Of a stretch of 64,000 nt of DNA, positions 28,586-37,069 are shown piece after piece. Below the pieces are notes generated by a model. That model was not told the origin of the DNA, ran no database searches, and saw nothing but the letters and a program-made list of their open reading frames with translations. Origin of the DNA: Azospirillaceae bacterium (lineage in GTDB: Bacteria; Pseudomonadota; Alphaproteobacteria; Azospirillales; Azospirillaceae); assembly GCA_031291675.1 (NCBI GenBank), contig JARLIO010000002.1:30486-94485 (forward strand), read 5' to 3'. How positions within the stretch are numbered: the first letter of the stretch is position 1; each line of letters begins with the position of its first letter. The position numbers and the translations under genes were made by a program.

Positions 28586-29743
28586 TCAGGCGCAGAGCTT
28601 CAGGATCTGCTCGGAGATTTCCGGCGTCACGGCGTGGTGCTCACCCAGAGCGACCATGCCGTGACGCTTCAACTGCGTGACAATCGCCGGGATCGCGCTT
28701 GCGGCGATACCATAGCCGGTCAGGCGCGTGGCAACGCCCAGGCTTTCAAAGAACGACCGGGTGCGGCTGATCGCGGTGTCGATCGCCTGCTCCTCCGGCA
28801 GATCGGTCAACCCCCAGACGCGCCGGGCATATTGCAGCAGCCTGTCACGCTTGGCCTCGCGGCACACGGTCATGGTCGCCGGCAGCACCACCGCCAGCGT
28901 CTGCGCATGGTCGAGGCCATGCAGCACCGTCAGCTCGTGGCCGATCATGTGGGTGGTCCAGTCCATGGGCACGCCGACCGCGATCAGGCCGTTCAGGGCC
29001 ATCGTCGCGGCCCACATGATATTGGCCCGCACCGCGTAATCCCGGGGCTGCGCCAGCGCCTTGGGGCCTTCCTCGATCAGGGTCAGCAACAGGCCCTCGG
29101 CAAACCGGTCCTGCACCGGGGAATTGACCGGGTAGGTCAGATATTGCTCGATGACATGGACGAAGGCATCGACGACGCCATTGGCGATCTGGCGCGGCGG
29201 TAGCGTGTAGGTCTTGGTCGGATCGAGCACCGAGACCTGGGGAAACAGCAGCGGGCTCATGAAGGGCAGCTTGTCCTGCGTCGCCTTGCGGGTCACGACG
29301 GCGCCGCTGTTCATTTCCGACCCGGTTGCCGGCAGGGTCAACACCGTCGCGAAGGGCAGCGCTGTTGTGATGCCCGCGCCCCACTGCGTGACGAAGATCC
29401 AGGGATCGCCCCGGAACGGGATGGCCGCCGCGATGAATTTGGTGCCGTCAATCACCGACCCGCCACCGACCGCCAGCAGATAGCTGACCTTTTCCTCCCG
29501 GGCCAATTCGACGGCGCGCATCAAGGTTTCATAGATCGGATTGGGCTCAATGCCGCCGAATTCCACGACCTTCCGCGTCCCGAGCGCGGCGCGGACCTCA
29601 TCCAGGGTCCCGTTGTGTTTGACGCTGCCCCCGCCATAGGTGATCATCACCTTGGCATCGGCCGGGATCTCCGTGGCCAGCGCGGCAATCTGGCCCTCGC
29701 CGAACAGGATCTTCGTCGGGTTCTGGAAAGTGAAGTTCTGCAT
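28586..29743 (-). CDS. yqhD: NADP-dependent iron-type alcohol/aldehyde dehydrogenase YqhD
   Basis: 385 residues, close to E. coli YqhD throughout. The N-terminus is NFTFQNPTKILFGEGQIAAL and the nucleotide-binding segment is SYLLAVGGGSVIDGTKFIAA. The metal-site region has QIANGVVDAFVHVIEQYLTY and THMIGHELTVLHGLDHAQTL, containing the Asp and three His that bind the divalent metal. YqhD reduces short-chain and toxic aldehydes in the cytosol. An AGAGGT site precedes the ATG. An operator-like palindrome (29773-29788) sits 30 bases upstream of the start and matches the one in front of the divergently spaced regulator gene. Confidence 0.93.
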   Translation of the reverse strand: MQNFTFQNPTKILFGEGQIAALATEIPADAKVMITYGGGSVKHNGTLDEVRAALGTRKVVEFGGIEPNPIYETLMRAVELAREEKVSYLLAVGGGSVIDGTKFIAAAIPFRGDPWIFVTQWGAGITTALPFATVLTLPATGSEMNSGAVVTRKATQDKLPFMSPLLFPQVSVLDPTKTYTLPPRQIANGVVDAFVHVIEQYLTYPVNSPVQDRFAEGLLLTLIEEGPKALAQPRDYAVRANIMWAATMALNGLIAVGVPMDWTTHMIGHELTVLHGLDHAQTLAVVLPATMTVCREAKRDRLLQYARRVWGLTDLPEEQAIDTAISRTRSFFESLGVATRLTGYGIAASAIPAIVTQLKRHGMVALGEHHAVTPEISEQILKLCA

Positions 29744-29772
29744 TTTGACCTCTTGTCTCTTGGTATCGTTTA

Positions 29773-29788
29773 GGGACCGTTCGGTCCC
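29773..29788. promoter_or_regulatory. Palindromic operator upstream of yqhD
   Basis: The sequence GGGACCGTTCGGTCCC is a perfect inverted repeat in the yqhD leader. It shares the core GGACCG-NN-CGGTCC with the site at 30454-30467 in front of the TetR-type regulator gene, suggesting one regulator acts on both. Confidence 0.7.
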
Positions 29789-29805
29789 GAACAGCGCAAA
29801 AAAAA

Positions 29806-30423
29806 CTATGCCGACGTTGTTGACGCGCCACCGTACCCCACGGCCAGGGTGGCGACGGCCGCCTCGATGATCGCCAACAAATCGTCCGTTGCCATGCCGC
29901 CCTTTTTGAGAACCGTAACGCCGACGATGACAGCCAAAAGCTGACGGGCCAGAGTCTCGGGGGCCGGCACCGGGGAAACCGTCCCCTGCGCCTGCGCGCG
30001 CCGAATCATCGCGGACAGGAAAGCCCGCAACGCGGCGACATGACGCCTGACTTCCGCCTCGATCGCGCGGTCATCCGGTGCCAGTTGAACGGCGACATTG
30101 ACCATCATGCAGCCGCGGCGTCGGTTCGCGGCATCGCCCGGGCCCAGGACGACCTCGCCGAGATAGTCGCGCAACAGCCTCAACCCGTCACCGTCACAGC
30201 CGAACCGGTCACGAACCTCCTCAAGATAGCTCTGGCTGTAGCGGTCCAAGGCCGCCAGGAACACGTCGCGCTTGCTGCCAAAGGCGGCATAAAAACTGCT
30301 TTTGCTGAGACCCATCGCCGTCAGCAGTTCGGTCATCGAGGCGGCCTGATAGCCGCGGGACCAGAACACCTCAAGCGCCCGGGCCAACGCCTCATCCATT
30401 TCAAAGGCGCGGGGCCGCGACAT
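29806..30423 (-). CDS. TetR/AcrR-family transcriptional regulator
   Basis: About 205 residues. The N-terminal helix-turn-helix is ALEVFWSRGYQAASMTELLT, then AMGLSKSSFYAAFGSKRDVF, the classical TetR recognition helix. The C-terminal half is a helical ligand-binding domain with a Cys-containing segment (RRRGCMMVNVAVQ) typical of regulators related to aldehyde or electrophile response. The ATG at 30423 follows CCAGGAGG. The gene lies just upstream of yqhD on the same strand, and matching palindromes precede both genes, so it most likely represses itself and yqhD. Confidence 0.88.
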   Translation of the reverse strand: MSRPRAFEMDEALARALEVFWSRGYQAASMTELLTAMGLSKSSFYAAFGSKRDVFLAALDRYSQSYLEEVRDRFGCDGDGLRLLRDYLGEVVLGPGDAANRRRGCMMVNVAVQLAPDDRAIEAEVRRHVAALRAFLSAMIRRAQAQGTVSPVPAPETLARQLLAVIVGVTVLKKGGMATDDLLAIIEAAVATLAVGYGGASTTSA

Positions 30424-30453
30424 CCTGAACCTCCTGGTTCCCGGCACGATACT

Positions 30454-30467
30454 GGACCGATCGGTCC
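30454..30467. promoter_or_regulatory. Palindromic operator upstream of TetR-type gene
   Basis: GGACCGATCGGTCC is a perfect palindrome 31 bases upstream of the regulator start. It has the same core half-site as 29773-29788. Confidence 0.7.
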
Positions 30468-30537
30468 TGATCGGCAATGGCAAAACTACGGGGCAAAACC
30501 ACGGGGCAAAACCACGAGTGGCGGCCTGCCCTGCTGT

Positions 30538-32190
30538 TCAGCCGGCACTCAGATCGAACCAGGCCAGCCCCTTCGTTTGCGCCTCGTCGATCGCGTCCGG
30601 GTAGCCGGCATCGGCATAGCGCATCACGCCCAGCGACGTGTCATTGGTCAGGGAAAGCGACAGGCGAAGATCGGCGGCGGCGCTGCCGTCGGCGACCAGC
30701 GTGACCCCGGCGCTGGTCATGAAGCCCGCATAACCACCGCCACCGGAATGCACCACGACCAGGTCCGCCATCGAAGCACAAAGCGCCATCGCGTCCAGCA
30801 GCGGCCAGTCGGCGATCGCGTCGGAGCCGTCGCGCATCCGCTCGGTCATGATGTTGGGGTGAGCCATCGCCGCGGCGTCGAGATGATCACGGGAGAACGC
30901 GATCGGCCCGGCGAGATTGCCACGGCGCACCAGATCATTGACCGCCAACGCCAGCTCGGTCCGCGCCCCATGGCCCAGCCAGGCGATCCGCGCCGGCAGC
31001 CCCTCGAACGGGACATGAGCGCGTGCCAGCCGGATCCAATTGGTGACAATGCGGTTGTCGGCAAAGCGCTGCAGCACCAGATCGTCGATCTTGCGGATGT
31101 CGTCGGGGTCGCCGGACAGCGCCATCCAACGGAACGGGCCGATCGCGCGACAGAACAGGGGCCGAAGATAGGCCTCAGTGAAAATCGGAATATCAAAGGC
31201 ATTGGCGACACCGCCATCGCGCGCCTGGGTCCGGATCAGGTTGCCATTGTCGAACACTTCGGCGCCGCGGGCCTGGAATGCTAGCATGGCGCGGACCTGG
31301 ACGACGATCGAGGCCCGGCTCGCCGCCATCAGCCGCGCCGGATCGCTCTGGCGTAGCGCCCGAACCGCCTCAAGGGTGAAGCCCTGGGGAACATAGCCAT
31401 AAATCAGGTCGTGCGCCGCGGTCTGATCGGTCACGATATCGGGTACGATGCCGCGGCGGGCGATCTCGGGATAGACATCGGCGGCGTTTCCGACCAGGCC
31501 AACCGACAGTGCGGCGCCGGTCGCGGTGGCCTGGTCGATATCGGCCAGGGCGCTGTCGAGGTCGGGGGCGATGCGGTCGAGATAGCCGATCGCCTGGCGC
31601 TTGGCCGCCCGCGCCGGATCGACATCGACGCAGAGGATTGCCGCACCGGCCATCCGGCCCGCCAGCGGCTGTGAGCCGCCCATGCCACCCAGCCCGGCGG
31701 TCAGGATGAAACGGCCGCGCAGGTCGCCGCCAAAACGTTTCTCGGCGATGCGCATGAAAATCTCGTAGGTGCCCTGGATCACGCCCTGGCTGCCGATATA
31801 TTGCCAGGCGCCCGCGGTCAACCCGCCCCAGCAGATCAGTCCCCGCGCCTGCAAATCATAGAAGATTTCCGGCTTGGCCCATTGCCCGACAATGTTGCAA
31901 TTGGCCATGATCACCAGGGGCGCCTGGACATGGGTTTTCAGCAGGCCGATCGGTTTGCCCGACTGGATGATCAGGGTCTGGTCCTCATCCATCGTCATCA
32001 AGGTGCGCACGATCTGGTCATGGGCCGCGCGGTTGCGCGCCGCCTTGCCCAGGGCGGCATAGATCACGAGGTTGTCCGGATCCTCGCCGACCGAAAGAAC
32101 ATTCTCAAGCAGGCGCAACAGCGCCTCCTGGCGCCAGCCCCGGGCCCGCAGAACCGGACCACCGGGAATGGGAAAACGGTCATGTGCCAT
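30538..32190 (-). CDS. Urocanase-family hydratase, probable (S-methyl-)thiourocanate hydratase
   Basis: 550 residues, the length of HutU, with the family's NAD-binding core (FILTAGLGGMGGSQPLAGRM), the segment LIIQSGKPIGLLKTH and RPLFCRAIGPFRWMALSGDP. Two sites known from ordinary urocanase are changed. The cysteine listed as an active-site residue (Cys410 in Pseudomonas HutU, in R-I-C-W-x-G) is Ala403 here (RIAWLGHG), and the usual H-H-G-G-G-V-G is VHSGGGGYAG at 480-489. With no hutI, hutG or hutC beside it and a desulfurase/hydantoinase operon close by, I infer that it hydrates thiourocanate or S-methyl-thiourocanate rather than urocanate. It has its own promoter, divergent from a mutarotase gene. 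Confidence 0.75.
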   Translation of the reverse strand: MAHDRFPIPGGPVLRARGWRQEALLRLLENVLSVGEDPDNLVIYAALGKAARNRAAHDQIVRTLMTMDEDQTLIIQSGKPIGLLKTHVQAPLVIMANCNIVGQWAKPEIFYDLQARGLICWGGLTAGAWQYIGSQGVIQGTYEIFMRIAEKRFGGDLRGRFILTAGLGGMGGSQPLAGRMAGAAILCVDVDPARAAKRQAIGYLDRIAPDLDSALADIDQATATGAALSVGLVGNAADVYPEIARRGIVPDIVTDQTAAHDLIYGYVPQGFTLEAVRALRQSDPARLMAASRASIVVQVRAMLAFQARGAEVFDNGNLIRTQARDGGVANAFDIPIFTEAYLRPLFCRAIGPFRWMALSGDPDDIRKIDDLVLQRFADNRIVTNWIRLARAHVPFEGLPARIAWLGHGARTELALAVNDLVRRGNLAGPIAFSRDHLDAAAMAHPNIMTERMRDGSDAIADWPLLDAMALCASMADLVVVHSGGGGYAGFMTSAGVTLVADGSAAADLRLSLSLTNDTSLGVMRYADAGYPDAIDEAQTKGLAWFDLSAG

Positions 32191-32355
32191 TGCGATACCA
32201 CTCCATCATGATCCGCGGCGCTTTTGTCGCCGGCGGTTTCGGACCGGGGCCCCGGTCCGCTCGCGAAACCGGGCGCAAAACCGGACCGGCTGGCGTACAA
32301 TCGTCACTGGTGATTTTTGAACCAACGTCACTCTGTGTTTCAGGAGTTCTCGAAA

Positions 32356-33258
32356 ATGTCACAGTACGAGGCGCTCAGCCGCCAGTTTGGTCATGTCAAG
32401 GCGGTCCGGTTTTGTCAGTCCGAGGCGCTGTATCCCCAGCTCACCGGCAGCCTGCCGCTGATCATCGTCGAAAACCGACTGGCCAAGGCAGTGCTCTCGC
32501 CTTACGGCGCCCACATTATTTCTTTTGTTCCGGCCGGTGGACCCGATCTGCTCTGGTTGTCGCCCCTGACAAAGCTGGTTGAAGGCACGCCGATCCGCGG
32601 CGGCATTCCGCTGTGCCTGCCCTGGTTCGGGCCCAGCCCCCAGGGTTTCCCGCAACATGGCTTCGCGCGCATCAGCAACTGGCAGGTTGAAGAGATCACG
32701 GAACGCGCCGACGGCGCGACCGTACTGGTCCTGACCCTGTCGGACAGCGAGGCCCGCCGGGCCATGTGGCCCCATGCCTTCACCTTCCGCTTCGAAATCA
32801 CCGTCGGCACCGGCCTTGAGCTCACGATGTCGGTCAAGAACCAGAGCCAGAGCGATGCCCGGTTCGAACTGGCTTTCCACACCTACTTCAATGTCGGCGA
32901 CGTGAAGCAGACAACGATCGAAGGGCTCGACGCCTGCACCTATGTCGATCGGGAAGACCAGCAAAAACGCAAGAAGCAGGTCGGCCTGGTTGCCATCAAG
33001 GGAACGACAACCAGTCTCTATGTTGCTGTTCCCAACGTCCAGGTCGTCCACAGCCCCCTTGGCGACTACCGGATCGACGGGACGCAGGATTATTGCATGG
33101 TGTGGAACCCCGGCGATCTCGACAAGACCGTCGGCGACATCGGTGCCGGGAACCATCAAGGGTTTCTCTGTGCCGAGCGCCTGGACGCTGCCGAAGGCGC
33201 TGTCACCATCCACCCCGGTGCCAGCTACACGGCCCGGATGATCCTGTCGCAAGCCTGA
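32356..33258 (+). CDS. D-hexose-6-phosphate mutarotase / aldose-1-epimerase-like protein
   Basis: About 300 residues with the YeaD-type galactose-mutarotase fold. Signs are SPYGAHIISFVPAGGPDLLW, then TPIRGGIPLCLPWFGP, followed by QHGFARISNW with the catalytic His, and LAFHTYFNVGDVKQTTIEGL. It interconverts alpha and beta anomers of hexose-6-phosphate. I chose the ATG at 32356, which follows AGGAG at good spacing; an earlier ATG at 32317 lacks one. It is transcribed rightward and sits between the hydratase and the rest of the putative ergothioneine operon; a functional link is not evident. Confidence 0.85.
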   Translation: MSQYEALSRQFGHVKAVRFCQSEALYPQLTGSLPLIIVENRLAKAVLSPYGAHIISFVPAGGPDLLWLSPLTKLVEGTPIRGGIPLCLPWFGPSPQGFPQHGFARISNWQVEEITERADGATVLVLTLSDSEARRAMWPHAFTFRFEITVGTGLELTMSVKNQSQSDARFELAFHTYFNVGDVKQTTIEGLDACTYVDREDQQKRKKQVGLVAIKGTTTSLYVAVPNVQVVHSPLGDYRIDGTQDYCMVWNPGDLDKTVGDIGAGNHQGFLCAERLDAAEGAVTIHPGASYTARMILSQA

Positions 33259-33292
33259 TCGGTCCTCTTGGTCCGGTCATGGAACCTCCGCG

Positions 33293-34390
33293 TCACACGG
33301 TCGTACTGAGCGCATAACGCGCGATTTCAATCCCCATCGCCTGCTCGACCGGTGGATACACGGTCGGGTCGAGAACGCTGCTCCCCAACGGGATCAGCGT
33401 CTTGGGGATATGGAACACCAGGACCGCCATGCCTTCGTGCAGCTGCCCGACCGACAGCGGTTCTCCCGCGGGATCGAGGGTCGTGATCACGTCGGGGAAG
33501 GTCGCAACCCGCTGCCCTTCGGCGTCGTCGACCGCCATATATTCGTTCATGACATGCAGCGTCGCGCGGCCCGGGCCCGATCCGATCGTGATCGTTCCGA
33601 TATCAAAGGCCTCGCGGGTGTAGACCACCGCTTTGCGGGTGATCTCGCCCTCGACCAGGATCCTGCCCCCGGTGGTCCGACAGATGGCGTCGATCACGGC
33701 GGCGGCGCCGCGCGGCTCCGCGTCCAGGATCGCCTCCCCCAATGTCAGCGCCCGCGAGATCCCGCCCAATGCGGCGTGGCGTTGAACATAGCGTGCCGTG
33801 ACCGGGGCCCGGCAACTGGCGATGAAACCGCCCGACATGTCGGCCGCGGTGCGCAGCACCGGTGACACCCGGGCCGTGGCCCCCCGCACCACCAGTTCGA
33901 TATAGCGGCCCTCGGCACGATTGCCGCCAACCGCGGTTTGAATCGTCGGCGCCGACAATCCGGCGAGGCCGATGGATCCCATGTCACCGGTCGGGTGGGC
34001 GCGGATGTCCCCGACCGCGTCGACCACCTTGGCCCCCAAGGCCACGGCGGGAAGCCAGCCATTCAGCGTCGATGACCGGCCATTCTGCCCGACCATGAAG
34101 CCCGCGATCGGCTTGCCCAGCTCCTTTTGCAACAGCTGCGCCGCCTTGACATAGTCGATGCCCTGCATCTCCCAGGCCGTCGTGCCGGCGGGTGCACCGA
34201 TCGCCGCCGCCGTCGCGATGATCGCCTCGGGCGCGAGTTCATCGATCGTGACCAGCTCTGGCCGGCCCAGGCGAACCGCGGCACCGCCCAGCATCCGGCC
34301 GTGATCCGCCCAGCCCCCGCCCCCGGCGGCATAAACCGAACCGCCGCGAACCGCGGGTTCGATGTCCTTTTCGGTCAGGATGCGCCCCAT
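33293..34390 (-). CDS. DUF917 / S-methyl-thiohydantoin desulfurase family protein
   Basis: 365 residues of the DUF917 family, which as I recall is now named after S-methyl-thiohydantoin desulfurase. The N-terminus LTEKDIEPAVRGGSVYAAGG is diagnostic, with VTIDELAPEAIIATAAAIGA, GKPIAGFMVGQNGRSS and a C-terminal domain (GTITIGSGPGRATLHVMNEY). The expected reaction replaces the ring sulfur of a thiohydantoin-propionate by oxygen, giving hydantoin-5-propionate. It lies 43 bases downstream of the carbamoylase gene as the last gene of the leftward operon, a position that fits this pathway step. In other bacteria DUF917 genes also accompany hydantoin genes. Confidence 0.78.
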   Translation of the reverse strand: MGRILTEKDIEPAVRGGSVYAAGGGGWADHGRMLGGAAVRLGRPELVTIDELAPEAIIATAAAIGAPAGTTAWEMQGIDYVKAAQLLQKELGKPIAGFMVGQNGRSSTLNGWLPAVALGAKVVDAVGDIRAHPTGDMGSIGLAGLSAPTIQTAVGGNRAEGRYIELVVRGATARVSPVLRTAADMSGGFIASCRAPVTARYVQRHAALGGISRALTLGEAILDAEPRGAAAVIDAICRTTGGRILVEGEITRKAVVYTREAFDIGTITIGSGPGRATLHVMNEYMAVDDAEGQRVATFPDVITTLDPAGEPLSVGQLHEGMAVLVFHIPKTLIPLGSSVLDPTVYPPVEQAMGIEIARYALSTTV

Positions 34391-34433
34391 CTGATGTGTC
34401 CCTGTTCCATCGCGTCGTCAGCGGCGCGGGTGA

Positions 34434-35681
34434 TCACACGCCCCGGTCGAGGCGCAGAATGGTTTCAAACAGAACTTCGGTCCCCAGGGCGATCGCGTCA
34501 GACTCCGCCCACTCCTCCGCGTTATGGCTGCGCCCGCCACGGCAGGGCACAAACACCATCGCCGCCGGCGCGACCCGCGCGAACCACGCCATGTCGTGCC
34601 CCGCCCCCGACGCCATGCGGCGGTGTCGTACGCCAACGGTCTCGGCCGCGGCGGTGATTTCGTCAAGCAGCGCCGGATCCGCCGGCGTCGGGTGATTGTC
34701 CGAGACCAGATCGGGTGTCGGGATGTGAACACCATGCCCGCCGGCAACCGCTGCGGCCCGGATCGCCAGCTGGTCCAGGAACGCCACCATGTCGGGGCGA
34801 TGCTCGGCGCGGGCATCGATCAGCAGACGGGCGCTTGATGGCACGACATTGGCTGCCCCGGGTTCGATCCGGAATTCGCCGACAGTCGCCGCGAAGTGTC
34901 CGGGACCCCGGTTGGCGAGCGCCAAGGCCAGGGCGCGGACGTCAAGCACCAGGGCCGCGGCAGCGACCAGGGCATCGGCGCGGGCGGTCATCGGGGTGGT
35001 CCCGGCATGGTCGGCCCGGCCTTCGACCCGGATCTCGACCCGCGTGATCCCGGCGATCGTCGTCACGATGCCGATATCGCGCTGTTCGGCCTCCAAAACC
35101 GGACCCTGCTCGATATGCAGCTCCAGAAAGGCGCGCAGATCGTCGCGGACCGCCAGCGCCAGGCGATCGGGATCGCCGCCGACCGCGGCGATGCCGGCGC
35201 GCAGGCTGAGACCATCCGCGGTGCGATCGAGCCAGGCCGGTGACAGGACCCCGGCCGCGGCGCGGCTGCCGACGCAGGAGACGCCGAAGATGCTGACCTC
35301 CTCGGACAGGCAGTCGATGACTTCCAGATCATGCGCCAGCGTGATGCCCCGGTCGCGCAGCGCGCGCACGATTTCCAGTCCGGCGACCACCCCGGCGATG
35401 CCATCGAAACGGCCGCCATCGGGGACGGTGTCGGAATGGGATCCGACCAGGATCGTTCCCGGCTTGCCGCCGTCACCGCGGCGTCGGCCGATCAGATTGC
35501 CCGCGGCGTCGATCCGGGTTTCCAGACCGGCCGCGGTCATCGCCCGTTCGAGAAAAGAGCGCCCTTCGGCAAAGCGCGGCGTAAAGGCGCGCCGGGTCCA
35601 GGGGCGCCCCGGATCGGTCAGCGCCGCGAGGGCCGAGATGTCGGCGTCGATGCGATCCGCGCGGACGGCAAGATTGCGCAT
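34434..35681 (-). CDS. Zn-dependent M20-family N-carbamoyl-L-amino-acid amidohydrolase
   Basis: 415 residues with M20 metal-site motifs: VGSHSDTVPDGGRFDGIAGV (His and Asp ligands), CLSEEVSIFGVSCVGSR and LELHIEQGPVLEAE. The dimerisation domain has RADHAGTTPMTARADA and the C-terminal metal His lies in ASGAGHDMAWFARV. This set fits the carbamoylase/allantoate amidohydrolase group. In this operon the likely substrate is N-carbamoyl-L-glutamate, producing glutamate, ammonia and CO2. The start ATG at 35681 overlaps the stop of the upstream gene by one base (TAATG). Allantoate amidohydrolase remains an alternative. Confidence 0.85.
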   Translation of the reverse strand: MRNLAVRADRIDADISALAALTDPGRPWTRRAFTPRFAEGRSFLERAMTAAGLETRIDAAGNLIGRRRGDGGKPGTILVGSHSDTVPDGGRFDGIAGVVAGLEIVRALRDRGITLAHDLEVIDCLSEEVSIFGVSCVGSRAAAGVLSPAWLDRTADGLSLRAGIAAVGGDPDRLALAVRDDLRAFLELHIEQGPVLEAEQRDIGIVTTIAGITRVEIRVEGRADHAGTTPMTARADALVAAAALVLDVRALALALANRGPGHFAATVGEFRIEPGAANVVPSSARLLIDARAEHRPDMVAFLDQLAIRAAAVAGGHGVHIPTPDLVSDNHPTPADPALLDEITAAAETVGVRHRRMASGAGHDMAWFARVAPAAMVFVPCRGGRSHNAEEWAESDAIALGTEVLFETILRLDRGV

Positions 35682-37069
35682 TAGGCCTGCTCCTCGCTGG
35701 CAAGACACAAAGTGCGGGACGGTCGCACGAAACGTCCGGTGCCCGGGGTGGCGACGACCGCGTGACCGTCAAAGGCCGATCGACCGCGCACATAGCTGGC
35801 GGCAACGCGCCAGGGCAGCACAATGCCATCATAGGGTGACCAATCCACGACATTGTTCCCGCTTGCCGCGGCGCGATAGATCAGGGGCTCCGGGGTCAGG
35901 ACCGTGATGTCGGCATCGCGCCCCGGGGTCAGCGCCCCTTTGACGTCATCGATCCGGAAATGGCGGGCGGGATTTTCCGCCATCAGCCGCGCCGCCCAGG
36001 TCAGGGGGATGCCGCGTTGCTGCGCGCCTTTGACGAACAACGGCACCAGAACCTCAAGCCCGGGCACCCCGGAGGCGTTGGCCAGCATGTCAGGCCGGGT
36101 TTTCCGCTCTTCCGACCACGACACATGGTCGGTCGAGACCAGGGTGACAGTGCCGGCCGCAATGTGGCGCCACAGCCGTTCAACCTCGGCGCGGGGCCGG
36201 ATCGGCGGATTGATCTTGGCCTTGCCGCCAAGCCGGGGACCGTCTTCGTCCGCGGCCAGGGTCAGATAATGGATGCAGCATTCGATCGTGGCGGCATGGC
36301 CTTCAGCCCGATAACGGGCGGCGAGCTCATAGCCGCGCGCAACCGAACAATGCACCACATGGGCCGGGCAGCCGGTGGCGGCGCCGGTCTCGTAGATGTC
36401 AGCGATTGCCAGCGTTTCGGTGATCGGCGGCCGCGACAGTCCATGAGCGCGCCAGTCGGTGATGCCGCTGTCGCGGATCCGGGCGAGATAGGCCTCGACC
36501 GCCTCGTGATTTTCGTTATGGACCCCCGCGGCCAGCCCGGTCGGTGCGATCGCGGTGAAGCAATCATGGAGCAGTGCCGGCGGGATGCGCGGGAAACGCT
36601 TGGGGTCGGTGCCGAAGGTCGAGAATTTGAACGAGGCGACGCCTGCCGCGACCATTTCCGCGATCCGCGCCGCGCCTTCCATTGGGTCGATCGTACCATA
36701 GAGCGCGAAATCGACGCGGGCCTGGGGTGCGGCATGGGCAATTTTGCGCTCAACCGCGCCGGCCGAACAGACCAGATCGCCCTCGTCATAGGGCATATCG
36801 ACAATCGTCGTGACGCCGCCGGCGGCAGCCGAACGGGTCGACCAGATGAAATCCTCCTGGTTCTTCTGCGACAGCGAATGGACCTGGGCGTCGATGGCGC
36901 CGGGCAGGATCAGGGCCGCGCCCAGGACATGGCGCTCCCGCGCCGCCGGGGCGACGCCGCGGCCGATCATCGCAATCCGCCCGTCACGCACCGCCACGAA
37001 CCCCTGTTCGACCACCGCCGACGGCAGCACCACCGTCCCGGAGAGCACAAGATCGAAATCCGACATCAT
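35681..37069 (-). CDS. Hydantoinase/dihydroorotase-like cyclic amidohydrolase
   Basis: 462 residues, an amidohydrolase-superfamily TIM barrel. The first metal motif is PGAIDAQVHSLSQ, with Gln62 where H-x-H enzymes have the first His; Q-x-H is also seen in some dihydroorotase-like enzymes. The likely carboxylated Lys is Lys148 (VASFKFSTFG), later ligands appear in GVHNENHE and AHVVHCSVARG, and the catalytic Asp in VSTDHVSW. The context predicts hydrolysis of L-hydantoin-5-propionate to N-carbamoyl-glutamate. It overlaps the upstream permease gene by four bases (ATGA). Allantoinase or dihydropyrimidinase are alternative activities. Confidence 0.82.
   Translation of the reverse strand: MMSDFDLVLSGTVVLPSAVVEQGFVAVRDGRIAMIGRGVAPAARERHVLGAALILPGAIDAQVHSLSQKNQEDFIWSTRSAAAGGVTTIVDMPYDEGDLVCSAGAVERKIAHAAPQARVDFALYGTIDPMEGAARIAEMVAAGVASFKFSTFGTDPKRFPRIPPALLHDCFTAIAPTGLAAGVHNENHEAVEAYLARIRDSGITDWRAHGLSRPPITETLAIADIYETGAATGCPAHVVHCSVARGYELAARYRAEGHAATIECCIHYLTLAADEDGPRLGGKAKINPPIRPRAEVERLWRHIAAGTVTLVSTDHVSWSEERKTRPDMLANASGVPGLEVLVPLFVKGAQQRGIPLTWAARLMAENPARHFRIDDVKGALTPGRDADITVLTPEPLIYRAAASGNNVVDWSPYDGIVLPWRVAASYVRGRSAFDGHAVVATPGTGRFVRPSRTLCLASEEQA

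Noticed and set aside
33293..37069. Purine (allantoin) degradation cluster
   Set aside because: Allantoinase and allantoate amidohydrolase are alternatives for two genes, but no other purine gene is near, and the lyase, hydratase and DUF917 genes do not fit.
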